From Sorghum bicolor (Eukaryota; Streptophyta; Magnoliopsida; Poales; Poaceae): 64,000 nt of DNA. Where the stretch lies: assembly GCF_000003195.3 (NCBI RefSeq), contig NC_012873.2, positions 66,535,615 through 66,599,614 of the forward strand, read 5' to 3'. Shown in pieces: positions 10,822-22,339 of this stretch (within the stretch, counting starts at the first letter, position 1; every line of letters begins with the position of its first letter). The notes beneath the pieces were generated by a model. It was not told the DNA's origin and made no database searches. It saw nothing but the letters and a program-made list of their open reading frames with translations. Position numbers and translations under genes: made by a program.

Positions 10822-11039
10822 GGCCTTGTTTAGTTCACCCAAAAACCAAACAATGTTCCAGATTCTCCGTCACATCGAATCTTATAGATGAAAAATAAAA
10901 ACTAATTACACAGTTTGTCTGTAAATCGCGAGACGAAACTTTTAAGTCTAATTACTCCATGATTGGACAATGTTTATCAAATAAAAACGAAAGTGGTACA
11001 ATATCAAAATTCAAAAACTTTTTGGATCTAAACAGGACC
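10822..11039. mobile_element. Nested Tourist MITE (inner 1)
   Basis: Starts GGCCTTGTTTAGTTCACCC and ends TAAACAGGACC. It splits the conserved family word GATTCGATGTGACGG of the outer element, with flanks TCG (10819-10821) and TTG (11040-11042), a 3-bp duplication with one transition. Confidence 0.75.
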
Positions 11040-11087
11040 TTGATGTGACGGAGAATCTAAAATTTTTTGCAATTTTTTTGAAACTAA

Positions 11088-11322
11088 GGCCTTGTGTAGT
11101 TCGCCTAAAAAACAAAAAAAATCAAAATTTCTCGTCACATTGAATCTTGCGGCACATGCATGAGCATTAAATATAGATAAAAAACTAATTATACAGTTTG
11201 TCTGTAAATTGTAAGATCAATCTTTTAAACTTACTTAATCTATGATTAAATAATATTTACTAAATAAAAATAAAAGTACTATAATACACGAAAACAAAAA
11301 AAATTTAGAACTGAACAAGGCC
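11088..11322. mobile_element. Nested Tourist MITE (inner 2)
   Basis: Starts GGCCTTGTGTAGTTCGCC and ends GAACTGAACAAGGCC. It lies within the right inverted repeat of the outer element, with TAA on the left and TGA on the right. After removal the outer end reads AAACTAA then TCAAGGCC, close to the family end AACTAAACAAGGCC. Confidence 0.75.
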
Positions 11323-11555
11323 TGATCAAGGCCTACATGTTGGAAGAGTATGGCACGACCATATCTGAGAAAGGCGGACGACGATACATGTGCATCCGTG
11401 TGTGTTCCATTGGTTTGGGAAAGGCGGCACTGCATTATTATTAATAATTGTCACCAAAAGCTTTCGTATCTTGCAAGAATGGGCCATGATCTATGTTCGT
11501 GTACACATGCATATCAGTTTCTTCCACCACAAGTTTGCACCACGAGGCCATGTTA

Positions 11556-11757
11556 AGCCTGGTTTGTAGCACTTTCGTTTGTTTGTGGCAAATATTGTCC
11601 AATTATAAACTAACTAGGGTCAAAAGATTCGTCTCGTGATTTACAGACAAACTGTGTAATTAGTGTTTGTTTTTGTCTATATTTAATACTTCGTGCATGT
11701 GCCGCAAGATTCGATGTGATGGGGAATCTTGAAAAATTTTGAAAACTAAACAAGGCC
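11556..11757. mobile_element. Tourist MITE, left end eroded
   Basis: The left end AGCCTGGTTTGTAGC is degraded. The right end AAACTAAACAAGGCC is intact. The interior matches the family. Flanks are TTA and CTA. Confidence 0.65.
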
Positions 11758-11760
11758 CTA

Positions 11761-11985
11761 GTAAAACCCCAAATCCAAAAACTTTTCAAGATTTTATGTC
11801 ACATTAAATTTAGCGGCACATACTTGAACATTAAATATAAATAAAAAATAACTAATTATATATTTTATATGTAATTTACGAGACAAATTTTTTAAATCTA
11901 GTTAATCTATGATTTAACAATAATTATTAAATATAAAAAAAATTATAGTAGCTAAAACTAAAAATTTTTACCAACTAAATAGCCC
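11761..11985. mobile_element. Degraded Tourist MITE
   Basis: Family words are present (ACTTTTCAAGATTTTATG, GAACATTAAATATAAAT, ACCAACTAAATAGCCC), but both ends have drifted. It abuts the preceding copy. Confidence 0.5.
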
Positions 11986-12090
11986 GTTGGTTAACGCTTA
12001 TACCGGATGGAGTGGGCAGATCACAGGGGTGATGCACTAGTGCCACTACTGTGCCATTGACAGCTGACGACGAGCCAACAACTCGTGTGT

Positions 12091-12333
12091 GGCCTTGTTT
12101 AGTTTCGAAAAGTGAAAAGTTTTCGGTACTGTAGCACTTTCGTTTGTTTGTGACAAATATTATCTAATTATGGACTAACTAGGATCAAAAGATTCGTCTC
12201 GTGATTTACAGCTAAACTGTGTAATTAGTTTTTGTTTTCGTCTATATTTAATGTTTCATGCATGTGTCATAAGATTCGATGTGACGGAGAATCTTGAAAA
12301 CTTTTTAGTTTTCAGAGTGAACTAAACAAGGCC
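12091..12333. mobile_element. Tourist MITE, well preserved
   Basis: 243 bp with ends GGCCTTGTTTAGTTTCG and GAACTAAACAAGGCC, flanked by TGT on both sides. Confidence 0.85.
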
Positions 12334-13640
12334 TGTGCGCTGCAGTGATATACAGGTTGGGAGCGAGGCTGGAGCGGTTAGTTGTTGCAGTCTGCGTCGT
12401 GGAACACATGCGACGGGGGCATGTCAAGAGGTCAACCAATATCGATCGATCATTTCCATACTAGTCAATGACAAATTTAATTTTGTTAGCTGTTGGTTGC
12501 CAAGGTCTCTCTTATAAATACAAGTATACCTCAATATTCAAGCCATCTACAACATCTGCTATTAATAGATATGTCATCCCACTAGCTTCAAACTCTTAAT
12601 CATTTCCACGGCAACACAGAGTATCTTGGTGTTTATAGTAAAGTTAAATTTGTCTCCAGAGGTATGTGATCCGATCATTATTATCATCGAAATGTTGCAC
12701 ATCTAACAGTGATGGTCTTCTTCCTCAATCAATTGCGTTATTCAAAGTAGCGGTGCTCATTTTTCACGCTCTATCATCCTCTACCACCGTTCACCACCTC
12801 CACCCTCACTCGTCGCCCCCTCCCCTAGCAAATGGTGTCCCTTCCGCTAGCTGTGCTGCCTACTGCCTATTGTCACAACTCATTTCCCCTTTCCTCCCCT
12901 AATCTCAAATCAAGGAGAGAGTCGACACTTTTTCTTGCCCCTATAACACGGTCCATCCAACCAAATGTCCTCTACAACTCACTCATCGACGTCTTCCGTG
13001 CCCCACTCACTGCCCTCCACCTACAACCATTGGTTTAGCCTTGCCGCTGGCCCCCTATTTTAAAGTCGTAGGATACCTCCAAATTCTATACACATAAACC
13101 CTAACTCTCTAATCCTCACCGCATTGCTGTCAGTAGCCTCGTCCACCACGGTCGACGGATAGTAACCTCATCGCCAACCGCATCGTCCACCCATTCGCTA
13201 GTGTTGCCCCACCCCTCTCTCTCCTACAATTATTTTTCACTGGTTGCAGTTGTTTAAAAAATGCACAAAGGAGTGAAATGTCCATAACACTCTTTTTCCC
13301 TACTTTCTTCCTCATTAATTATCATATATTATACCTTATATATATCTTACTCCTTTCCTTCTCTCCCTTATCCCTACCACTACACTAGCCATCCTACCTC
13401 CCAACACTGCCCTTCCCTTGCACTGTACTTCTATCACCGTCATCCCCACAGTCGATCGTTGGCACGTGAGGAGGGAGGAGTAGCATTTAATTACTATAGT
13501 AATTAACATGTGCTATAGTTATAATTGCTATAGTAATTAACATGTGCTAATAACAAATTAATTAAGTTTAATAAATCCATCTCATAGTTTTTATATGAGC
13601 TATTATTATTTTTAATTAATCTACGTTTAATACTTCAAAT
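12334..13640. other. Intergenic, no gene recognised
   Basis: The 12750-13460 part is C-rich on the plus strand (CCACC and CCCTC runs) and yields only short, proline- and serine-rich frames. A direct repeat of AATTGCTATAGTAATTAACATGTGCT-like sequence is visible near 13490-13550. Nothing else can be supported. Confidence 0.4.
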
Positions 13641-13871
13641 GTATATACATCTATTGTGACATCCAAAAAATTTCTTTTTTGAAATGTTTCTCACCCAAAA
13701 ATTTTCACATATCATATTAAATATTTAGACACATGTATAGAGCATTAAATGTAGACAAAAATAAAAATTAATTAAACAGTTTGCTTATAAATCACGAGAC
13801 AATTTTTTAAACCTAATTGATATATAATTAGACACTAATTGCTAATTAAAACGAAATGCTACCGTAGCTAA

Positions 13872-14072
13872 GGCCCTGTTTGGTTCTCGACTTTCATTTT
13901 AGACGCATGCATGAAGTACTAAATATAAACTATTTACAAAATTAAAAACACATTTAGAGAGTAATTTGAATATTCTAAGTCTAATAATTAGTCCATGATT
14001 AAACATTAATTTTCAAATAAGATAAAAATACTATAGTATTTATTAAACTTTAATACTCCAAGCAAACACCCC
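13872..14072. mobile_element. Tourist-like MITE (GGCCCTGTTTGG type)
   Basis: Left end GGCCCTGTTTGGTTCTCG; right end reads AGCAAACACCCC. TAA duplicates at 13869-13871 and 14073-14075. AT-rich interior. A degraded relative of the GGCCTTGTTTAG family seems to lie just to its left (about 13650-13868). Confidence 0.6.
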
Positions 14073-14600
14073 TAAATCAAAATTTTTTCAAAAACACCCC
14101 TAAATAAAAAACTTTTCAAAACTAATTAATATACAACGTGCGTGTTCTGCTGCGACTTGCGAGCGATCGAGTGGGTCTCGCCGTCTCGGTCGGTTGGCGT
14201 GTCGTGTCAAGCTGACGAGCCGATGAAGCACGCACGCACAGGCGAGGGGCAGTGAGGTGTCCGCCGGAAGCGGCCCTGCTTCGCACGCGTGTCCGCCTCC
14301 AGAATCACACGTTGTACTGTACTCCTACTAGGCGACGACCCAGAAACCCAGAAGCTGTCCGTCGTCGTCATCGCACTGCAGTGGATGTGCTTCGAAATCC
14401 TGTGGCGTGGCACGCGTGCGTGCGTGCGTTTGGTGGATCGAGTGTGATTCTTCGTGCATGCGTCGAGGCCCCCCTTTTGTTTCCATTCATCATGGCACCG
14501 ATTGTCGTTGACCTCCACGGCTCCACCCACTGCAGCACTGCCGCCACCTGCCTGCCTGCCTACCTGCCTGCCTTTCCTCACGATTTCTAGCTACCGAAGA
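14073..14600. other. Intergenic, GC-rich, no gene recognised
   Basis: A GC-richer stretch with frames of 124 and 112 codons on opposite strands that overlap each other. Neither has a recognisable motif. A CCTGCCTGCCTGCC run sits near 14550. Confidence 0.35.
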
Positions 14601-14831
14601 GCCCTAAAAATTTGGCCAAAATTTTTAAGATTGTTTGCTACATCCAATATTTAGTCGTATGCATTAAGTATTAAATATTGATAAAAGTAATAACTAATTG
14701 TACAGTTTAACTTAAATTTACGAGACGAAACTTTTAAGCTTAGTTAGTTTATGATTAGATAAAAATTGACAAATACAAACGAATGTGCTATAGTAGCCAA
14801 ACTCAAAAATTTTCTCCAACTAAATAAGGCC
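14601..14831. mobile_element. Tourist MITE, diverged
   Basis: Family interior (TATGCATTAAGTATTAAATA, TACGAGACGAAACTTTTAAG) and right end CTCCAACTAAATAAGGCC. The left end has drifted. Confidence 0.6.
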
Positions 14832-15064
14832 TCAGTTATAATTTTTTTTACAAAATGAATACTATAGTATTTTCGTTTGTATTTAACAAATATTGTCCAA
14901 TCATAAATTAATTAGGTTCAAAAGATTTGTCTTGCAAATTATAGATAAATTGTGTAATTAATTATTTTTTATCTATATTTAATGTTGTATACATGTATCG
15001 TAAGATTTATTGTGATAGAAAATTTTGGTTATTTTGTAAAATGGCTCCGGAAGTAAACAAGGCC
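14832..15064. mobile_element. Tourist MITE, diverged, opposite orientation
   Basis: The interior words ACAAATATTGTCCAATC and TGTATCGTAAGATTTA run in the reverse sense of the preceding copy. The right end is AAGTAAACAAGGCC. It abuts the preceding MITE. Confidence 0.6.
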
Positions 15065-15224
15065 TTTGTGTGACTAACGGTACATATATTGGAGTAAAAA
15101 AGTTACGAACTTGTAATGGTCACATATCGGTCACGTAGCATCTGTTTAGATCATGTTCTGGAAGCAGGCATAGCTGGATCCAGAAGCAAACAATTCTAAT
15201 CTACGTCCAAATTAAAATCAGATT

Positions 15225-15287
15225 GCTGGAATTTTTACAGATTTTTTTAAACAAGGCCATGACTCATATGCAATATATATATAGGGT

Positions 15288-15384
<97 letters not shown>

Positions 15385-15474
15385 CTGGAATTTTTACAGA
15401 TTTTTTTAAACAAGGCCATGACTCATATGCAATATATATATATATATAGGGTAAATTATATATATATATATATG
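15225..15474. repeat. (TA)n microsatellite inside a direct repeat of about 65 bp
   Basis: About 90 bp of pure TA (15291-15382) is flanked by two near-identical copies of a unit starting GCTGGAATTTTTACAG and containing AACAAGGCCATGACTCATAT and GGGTAAATTATATATA, at 15225-15290 and 15384-15474. Confidence 0.85.
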
Positions 15475-15905
15475 GCAATATAGTACTGTAAGTGTGATTC
15501 ATGTGAGCAATGGCTATATATACTCTTTTTTTTCAACGAAGCAGAAACACGGTTTTCAGGACACCCACAGGGACGGGACGAACAAGCTAGCAAACAGAAA
15601 CAACAGTGGCCCGGCCACCGGTGAGGTGAGCACTGACGCCATGCACTGTCTGCCCTCAACCGACTACGATCCAAGGAGCACAACAGCCTCACAATTACTC
15701 CATATACGAGTACATAATCTCATTGCTCTCAAAAGCACGTAATTACTGCTCTGTACCCTGCCGTACCCTTATTATGGAGACCTAGCTATCGAGTGGCATG
15801 TGCATTGCCTCAAATATCTTTGCCGACATTTACTTCTTTTTTTTTTCTTCTTTCCTAGCTATCTGTTTTCCTTGGTTTTATTTACCACAGGCTTATTTGA
15901 TTACC
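15475..15905. other. Intergenic, no gene recognised
   Basis: No usable ORF or repeat end. Short frames of about 80 codons overlap on opposite strands without motif. Confidence 0.4.
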
Positions 15906-15910
15906 AAATA

Positions 15911-16462
15911 CCCTGATCTAGAAATGGCCGGTCATTGCAAGTAGCATGATCCAATTCTAGACGTTCAGAATCTGATCGCAGCTACCATTAAAAAACAAGT
16001 AATAAAAGCATGATCTAGTCCTAGACGTTCAGAATCTAAACATCCCTACCATTAAAAAAACGAGCAATAAAAGGATTCACGGTAATTAATCTTGCAGATG
16101 GATGCTATGTTAGGTTATCCTGATCTAGAGACGGCCGGCCATTGCAAGCAGCATAATCTAGTTCTAGGCCATGTTTTAGTTCCAAAACATTTTAAAAAAA
16201 TTTTGGATTCCCCGTCACATGAATCTTACGACGTATGCATGAAACATTAATATAGATAAAAATAATAACTAATTGTATAGTTTATCTGTAATTTACGAGA
16301 TAAATCTTTTGAGCCTAATTAGTCTATAATTGAATAATATTTGTTAAATACAAATAAAAGTGCTACAGTGTACATTTTGTAAGGTGTTTTTTGAACTAAA
16401 CAAGGCCCTAGATGTAAAGGATAGGAACGCTGCTACCATTTAAAAGAACGAGCAATAAAAAG
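15911..16462 (+). repeat. Three direct copies of a local repeat, the last split by a MITE
   Basis: A unit starting CCTGATCTAGAAATGGCC and continuing to GACGTTCAGAATCT and CTACCATTAAAAAAC occurs from 15911. A partial copy runs about 16010-16080, and a third copy from 16119 is interrupted at 16167-16407 by a Tourist element and resumes to about 16462. Confidence 0.6.
16167..16407. mobile_element. Tourist MITE inside a local repeat
   Basis: Starts GGCCATGTTTTAGTTCC and ends GAACTAAACAAGGCC. CTA stands at 16164-16166 and 16408-16410. It splits the third copy of the local repeat. Confidence 0.8.
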
Positions 16463-16463
16463 A

Positions 16464-16704
16464 TACTCCATCCATCTCAAATTGTAAGTCGTTTGACTTT
16501 TTTTACACCAAGTTTAACCACTCGTCTTATTCAAAAAAATTTGTGCAAATATAGTCAAATTTAAGTCATTTTTGAAGAACTTTTATTAATAAACCAATAC
16601 ACAACAAAAAAAAGTGATATTTTGTACAAAACTTTGAATAAGACGAGTGGTCAAATTTGATATTAGAAAAGTCAAACGACTTACAATTTGGGATGGATTG
16701 AGTA
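16464..16704. mobile_element. Stowaway MITE
   Basis: TA-flanked element with left end CTCCATCCATCTCAAATTG and the matching inverted right end CAATTTGGGATGGATTGAG. The inverted arms AAGTCGTTTGACTTTT / GTCAAACGACTT extend it. Tc1/Mariner-derived. It lies upstream of the PP2C promoter. Confidence 0.8.
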
Positions 16705-16949
16705 CATGGTAGGTAATTGATCAGCTTGTGGATGGGTGGTATGTTTTGTTTCCTCCCAAAACTAACCCCGTGTGGAAAACGGAAAATCCATTTAAATAGC
16801 CTCCCCCCCGTGCGTGACCCAACCGCAGGCTGAACAAGATTAAATCAAATATATAAATAAAAATCTATCTATAGAGAGAGGGAGGGGAGGGGTATTAAAA
16901 AAATCTGGCACGTCCACCACGTGCTTTTCTGCTCTGGGCATGCTACTGC

Positions 16950-17436
16950 TTCCATAAATACCCCCGTCTCCCCTGTATTCTGCCGTTCGTTCCCCTCTCT
17001 CCCTCCTCCTCATCGATTCTTTCACACCCCCACCAGCCGCAGCAGCAATCGCGCTAATCGCCCCCGTTAATCCCCTTCCAAATCCGCGATATTCCCAAGC
17101 ATCTTCTCTTCCCCTCCCCCTCCCGCGCTATATCTCTCCTCCCATTGCGCCGCACTGCTCCCACACGCTCGGATTCCTGCTCGCTTTCTCCGCCTCCGCC
17201 TCGGATTCCATCGCCGCCCCTTTTCCTTCCTTCTTCCGTTGCCCGCCCGCCCAGGACTCTCCTTCGCGCTTCTTAGCCAGCTCCCCGCCCGCCCAGGACT
17301 CTCCTTCGCGCTTCTTAGCCAGCTCCGTCCTTCGCAATTCTTCGCCAGCCGTCGGCGAGAGAGAGGGAAGGGATCGCTCGTGACTTCGCTCACTCGGGAC
17401 TCGGGATCGCGCGGCGCCACCGTACCCCGCCTGGAC
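16950..17436 (+). promoter_or_regulatory. Promoter and 5' leader of the PP2C gene
   Basis: A TATA-like CATAAATA lies at about 16953-16960, followed by a CT-rich leader typical of plant 5' UTRs. The leader contains a 42-bp unit repeated in tandem (about 17243-17326; words GCCCGCCCAGGACTCTCC and GCGCTTCTTAGCCAGCTCC), which creates a repeated peptide only in an unused minus frame. Confidence 0.5.
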
Positions 17437-20400
17437 ATGTGCGTGGAGGAGCTGGACGACGCAGCAGGGAGGCTCGGCTTCGGAGACCAGGAGATCGACA
17501 GGCGCGCAGGTGCCGCGGTGAGTATATACCCCCGTAATTCGCCCTTGATTCTTTATTTCGCTCGCTTGCTCGCCGGATGAAATTTCTTGTTTTTTCGCTC
17601 GCCGGCGAACCTCCCTCCCGCGGTTCCGTCGGCCGCCCAACCGCGGGGTCGGTTGCGGGCACGGAACTGACTTTCATTTTCTCCGTGGTGGTTGGTTGCT
17701 TCCGGGTCACCCTTTTCCCGTCGAAATGCAAATGCTTCCTCTCTGGAAATATTTGTTTGGTAATAGAGTATAGGTACGACTAGGATCAAGTTAGTTAATA
17801 TTTATTGGAACGCCAGTAGAATTAAACAACTCCCGTATTCTTAGCTTCAATTTAATTCTTTTTCTCCCTCACACACTAGTATAGTAGGTGTGAAAAGGGG
17901 AGATGCTCTGAATCGTTCAACGGGGACAAGTTTCTAGCACAAAATTCAGGTTGCGTGGGGGGGAATTTTTACTAAAGTCTTTGTGGTTGTACTACTAGCT
18001 TGTGGGACAATTGTTTGTTTCTGCATTGCCCTGTTGTTTTGTACTTATGATTCTGTGACGAATTTGTGGTACGAGTACCTATGATATGTGCATGTGATGT
18101 ACTGGTCTGCCAAGTCTTTTCATTTCGACCAAGCAGTATTCAGTACTGCAAAGTTCACACGGTACTACTCCTGCGTCCTTCATCTACTTCAGATCAAAGC
18201 CTTAGTGATGCTACTAACACACCCTTAGAGGATGGCATACTCTTTGATACATAGACATAGCTGTTGATAATCCGCCATCTAGTCGGTTCTTAAGCATGTA
18301 AAAATAGATGGCAAAGTTCAGTTGGTACTTTACTTGTTCCTCAATGGAGGGGAAGAAAAAAAGGGTCACATACTCAAAGGTCATGTTGTCCACTCTTGAT
18401 GATTGGGCACTCTGTGGACAACTCTTTATCTATGTTCTTTATAGTACTCTATCAGTCTATCTATAGCTCTCAGGTATACATAATGTCATCTGGTAGCCCG
18501 TGGTGCCCTTTAGACCTTAATGGGGTAGCTTTGTTCCTTTACCTGCTATGCTAGCGATGTTGCAAACAGGAAGTGGATTATGGAGTGGCACGCAAGAATG
18601 TCCACCTGTAGGCCTTACATGGCTCTGCTAATTAGCTCAACTGAGACGAACAACCGGAGTTTCTGATGTCCTATCATATCGCCACAGCTGTTTGCTCCTT
18701 TGCCAAGTTTTTATGATGTTATAACCTTTTTGGTTGGAAGACAAGGTGACACGTAGTACGTCTGTGCATTCTTCGGTGTTTTGTTTATTAGGGCCCTCTC
18801 TAGAAATGGTTACATGTAGCCTTTCCTGTCCAATTATGATTTGCCTTCTGTCACATAACTTTACCGAATTGGGCTTCTGATTCTACGTTGCTATCAACCA
18901 GCTGTATGATTACTTAAGTACTGCACTTTCTCTGTGATGGTAACAAGTATATCTAGGGAATTCTGGTTCCTGTCAGGGTGGGAATGCGGGAGTAGAATTT
19001 TATTCATTGTCTTGGATTTAGCCTGTTCGTTCTCATGTTTGTCTTTTTCACTAGGCTCTAATCCTCTTTTGATAATATGCAGATGGAGAGAGTTTGTGAG
19101 AACACGGTGTCTGTTGAGTTCAAGCAGACTAAGCTGAACAACTTTGTTCCGTTCATCCGGTCAGGGGATTGGTCTGATATTGGAAGTCGCGATTACATGG
19201 AAGATGCCCATGTGTGCATCTCTGATCTGGCAAAGAATTTTGGCTATAACTCGGTGGATGATGAAGTAATTTCCTTCTATGGGGTAATTACCTATTCACT
19301 CTTAAATATCCAATTCCTTCTTCAACAAGGAAATATGGCTTTTGGTTCTTCTGAAGCAATCTACCTTCATTGTAAATTTTAATGCACTCATTGAAAATTA
19401 GTACCTTTTCGAAAATTAGGAGTTTGTGTATTAACCTCTTTTAGCAGTACCAGTTAGAGGGTTGCTTCTCCGTAGTCGTACTTGCAGGAATATGAAATGT
19501 CCTATTTTTCAGTTCTCTCACAGGCTTTGATTCCTGTTCACAGGTGTTTGATGGCCATAATGGCAAAGATGCTGCCCATTATGTCCGTGATAACTTGCCA
19601 CGGGTCATCGTTGAAGATGCTGATTTTCCTCTTGAGCTTGAAAAGGTTGTCAAGAGGTCATTTGTGCAAACTGATAGTAAGTTTGCAGAGAAATTCTCTC
19701 ATCAGAAGGGACTTTCTTCTGGAACGACAGCACTTACAGCAATGATTTTTGGAAGGTATCGCTTGTAACTCCTGTTTGTGGTTTATCTACTTATTGTGCT
19801 GTTTAATCACATGATGGGAAGCTGCAAAATCTGATCAGAAATTTAGAGCGTGCAGTAGAGATTTAGTTCACCCTAGGTTTCTGCCTGTTTCTGGGCATGG
19901 ATTTTGTGGGATTAAGTCTTCCATTAGAAGGTACTTGAAGGGCATCAGAGTTTTTCTTCAATGGTTGAACCATAGGATTCTGAGTTTAGGTTGAGTGCAA
20001 AAAGTTCTTTAGCTTACAAGACACAATTGTTAGTTATTTGACGTCATTGCTGGTGCTAACTGCTAGCATATCTTGTGCAGATCCCTTCTGGTGGCCAATG
20101 CCGGTGACTGCAGAGCGGTGCTCTCACGGCGTGGCACTGCCATGGAAATGTCCAAGGACCACAGGCCTTGCTGCATCAATGAAAGGAAGCGTGTCGAGTC
20201 ACTTGGTGGCTATGTTGATGATGGTTATCTAAATGGTCAGCTGGCTGTCACCAGAGCACTTGGCGACTGGCATCTCGAGGGCATGAAAGAGATGGGTGAG
20301 CCAGGAGGGCCCTTGAGCGCTGAACCAGAGCTCAAGATGGTCACGCTGACAAAGGACGACGAGTTCTTGATCATCGGCAGCGACGGCATCTGGGACTTCT

Positions 20401-20654
20401 TCTCGAGCCAGAACGCTGTGGACTTCGCGCGGCGGAAGCTCCAAGACCACAACGACCTGAGGCTGTGCTGCAGGGAGATTGTCGAAGAGGCGATACGGCG
20501 GGGCGCCAGGGACAACCTGACGGCAGTGATGGTCTCGTTCCACCAGGATGCCCCTCCCCAGAGCAGATGGAACAGGACTAGGGAAGGCAGCGTCGCACGG
20601 AGCATATCCGCCGAAGGGCTTCACAACCTCAGAGTGCTCCTGGAAGGCCAATGA
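17437..20654 (+). CDS. Protein phosphatase 2C (PPM family), four exons
   Basis: A Mg/Mn-dependent serine/threonine phosphatase. My exon model is 17437-17517, 19083-19283, 19544-19755 and 20081-20654; it joins in frame to 355 residues with GT-AG introns. Catalytic landmarks in order: GSRDYMEDAH, FYGVFDGHNG (metal-binding Asp), SSGTTALTAM, LLVANAGDCRAVLSRRG, ALGDWHLEGM, IIGSDGIWDFFS and ARDNLTAVMV; the metal-coordinating aspartates all appear present. No transmembrane segment or kinase-interaction extension is visible, and the N-terminal tail is short. It resembles the probable PP2C 27/PP2CG1 group, which I infer from overall pattern only. Exon 1 supplies 27 residues; an in-frame ATG opens exon 2, so initiation there is possible. 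Two AATAAA sites (about 20804 and 20958) follow in the 3' UTR. Confidence 0.93.
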
Positions 20655-20979
20655 CGCACGGTGGTGCCATTGCTGCCGTTCATTCCTGATGTGTGCTACG
20701 TTGCTGAGTGTTAACTGTAAGTAGCGATTTCCGGTATCTTGGAGCTGTTATTTCTTCCACGGTCAGTCGACATGCCAGGGTGGGTCACTATTCTTGTCCT
20801 TCAGAATAAACCAACGAGCCTGAGATCTCACTAACTGATTGTGAGATGCTGTAAATAATATGAATGTTGGAGCTAGTTATTAAGGACGAGTTAGCAGTGT
20901 GCATCCAGGGGGCTTTTGTGGCTCAGTATGTGATGTTTTTTCCCCTGATTTTCTGTAAATAAAAACAATGATTGGAATT

Positions 20980-22200
20980 ATCGATGTAATCGAACTGGTG
21001 TTCTATTATGTGTGCTCCCCACCGATTCAGATCTACAGATCCATGTTCAGACGCATACTATTCGGTTCATGTTTCTACAGTTTTTATTACAAGGTTTTAC
21101 AGGTGCTGTCGCCTAACAGACGCAAAATAAGTTGGAAACAGTCAGGTCAGCAGCATCATGTGCTCAAGAATTTGGACACAGTGAGCCTGTACTCATAACA
21201 AGATCTGACAGGGGAACCCGGACCAGATTTGATTGATTTCACATCGTACCATCCGATCTGCCATAGCATGATAGCAAGCCCGTCGAAATCAAATCGGTTA
21301 CGAAGAGTACCTGTCATGAGACTGTTGGAGAACGACTTGGGTTCGGTTCGGAGCTGACAGACCACCGGTGCCCGCCTGATTGCCTCCCTGTACCGGCGGG
21401 TGCGTGACTGTGAACTTCGTCGTTAGCTTTGCATTGCATGGTCAACCGAGAAAGGTCATCTACCCGTGTGCCCACACGCCTTTTGACGCCTGCTTTTAAG
21501 CTAATCTTCAATAGATTCCTCTTAACCTAGCATTTGCTCCTACTGGTGACATGGTGTCACAGTTCCATGCATGAGCATGACCCAGGTCAATGCAGACAGC
21601 CTCTTTTTTTTCTTTAGTAGCACACAACAGGACAGCCCTCCTTGTCTGACTCCCGAGACATTTGTTTGCCACGCACACATTCAGAAACATCTGAAAGGCT
21701 CCACCCGGACGATCCAGCCACAGCCTAATTAACCATGTTGTAGCTGTAGCTCGTCTCCCCGAGACAAGGAACACGCGAACAAATACGCAGCCAGACTGCT
21801 GCGCGACATTCGGGCAACTTTTCAGGGGCGATGATGCACGCGGCGCCAGGGACCAAACAGAAAACCTGACGACGGCCGGTGGAAGGGTTTGTCTTAATTT
21901 TGTCCTAGTGCCTGCGGGCTCAGCATCAGCGCGACCTAATCCAGGGACCGGCGGCCTAAACACGGCCCAAATTTCGCGCAGGCGGCCGTCCCTAAAGGGA
22001 GACAGGGGTGCCATAGACTAAGCTACCATCTCGCACTCTTGTATGGGTATGTGAGTTGACGACATGCAGACAGTGGTACAGACAGCACAGCCAGTTTTAT
22101 AGTAAAATGCTGTAGTACCTTGCGTAGGGTGTGGACAGACAGCCCACTCCTGGATCGATCCTGATAGGCATGAATGAGTGCAGCAATCACAGTGGGAAGA
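20980..22200. other. Intergenic, no gene recognised
   Basis: A 168-codon minus frame begins with ATG at 22014, but it has no motif and a composition typical of chance frames in GC-rich DNA. I see nothing else of note before the peptide gene promoter. Confidence 0.4.
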
Positions 22201-22205
22201 TGATG

Positions 22206-22213
22206 TATAAATA
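22206..22213 (+). promoter_or_regulatory. TATA box of the RGF-like peptide gene
   Basis: TATAAATA predicts a transcription start near 22235-22240. An ATG at 22232 opens the same frame as the peptide gene but lies at or upstream of that start, so the ATG at 22340 is the better initiator. Confidence 0.6.
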
Positions 22214-22339
22214 TGGCATGTCGTAGGCCAGATGGTTCAGACCACTTTGCCTGTTTCTAGCAGCTCCTGCGTCGTTTCCTCTTCTAGCTCTGAAAGTGTT
22301 ACTCCATACACACTCGGCGACCTCTATCTACGCATACAA

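Larger units (their letters stand above)
10636..11333. mobile_element. Tourist MITE carrying two nested Tourist insertions (outer element)
   Basis: The outer element starts GGCCTTGTTTACTTC and ends at CAAGGCC, with TAC on both sides (10633-10635 and 11334-11336). Its interior is broken twice by related elements at 10822-11039 and 11088-11322. Without them the outer copy rejoins into a normal-length family member. Confidence 0.75.

Noticed and set aside
15289..15502. Tyr/Ile repeat peptides at the (TA)n tracts (also 27445, 44072)
   Set aside because: They are translations of TA microsatellites, not proteins.
21508..22014. 168-codon minus ORF with an ATG
   Set aside because: No domain, no promoter signal, no codon bias; length is within chance for GC-rich DNA.
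22232..22339. Upstream in-frame ATG for the peptide gene
   Set aside because: It sits about 20 bp after the TATA box, at or before the likely transcription start, and would bury the signal peptide.
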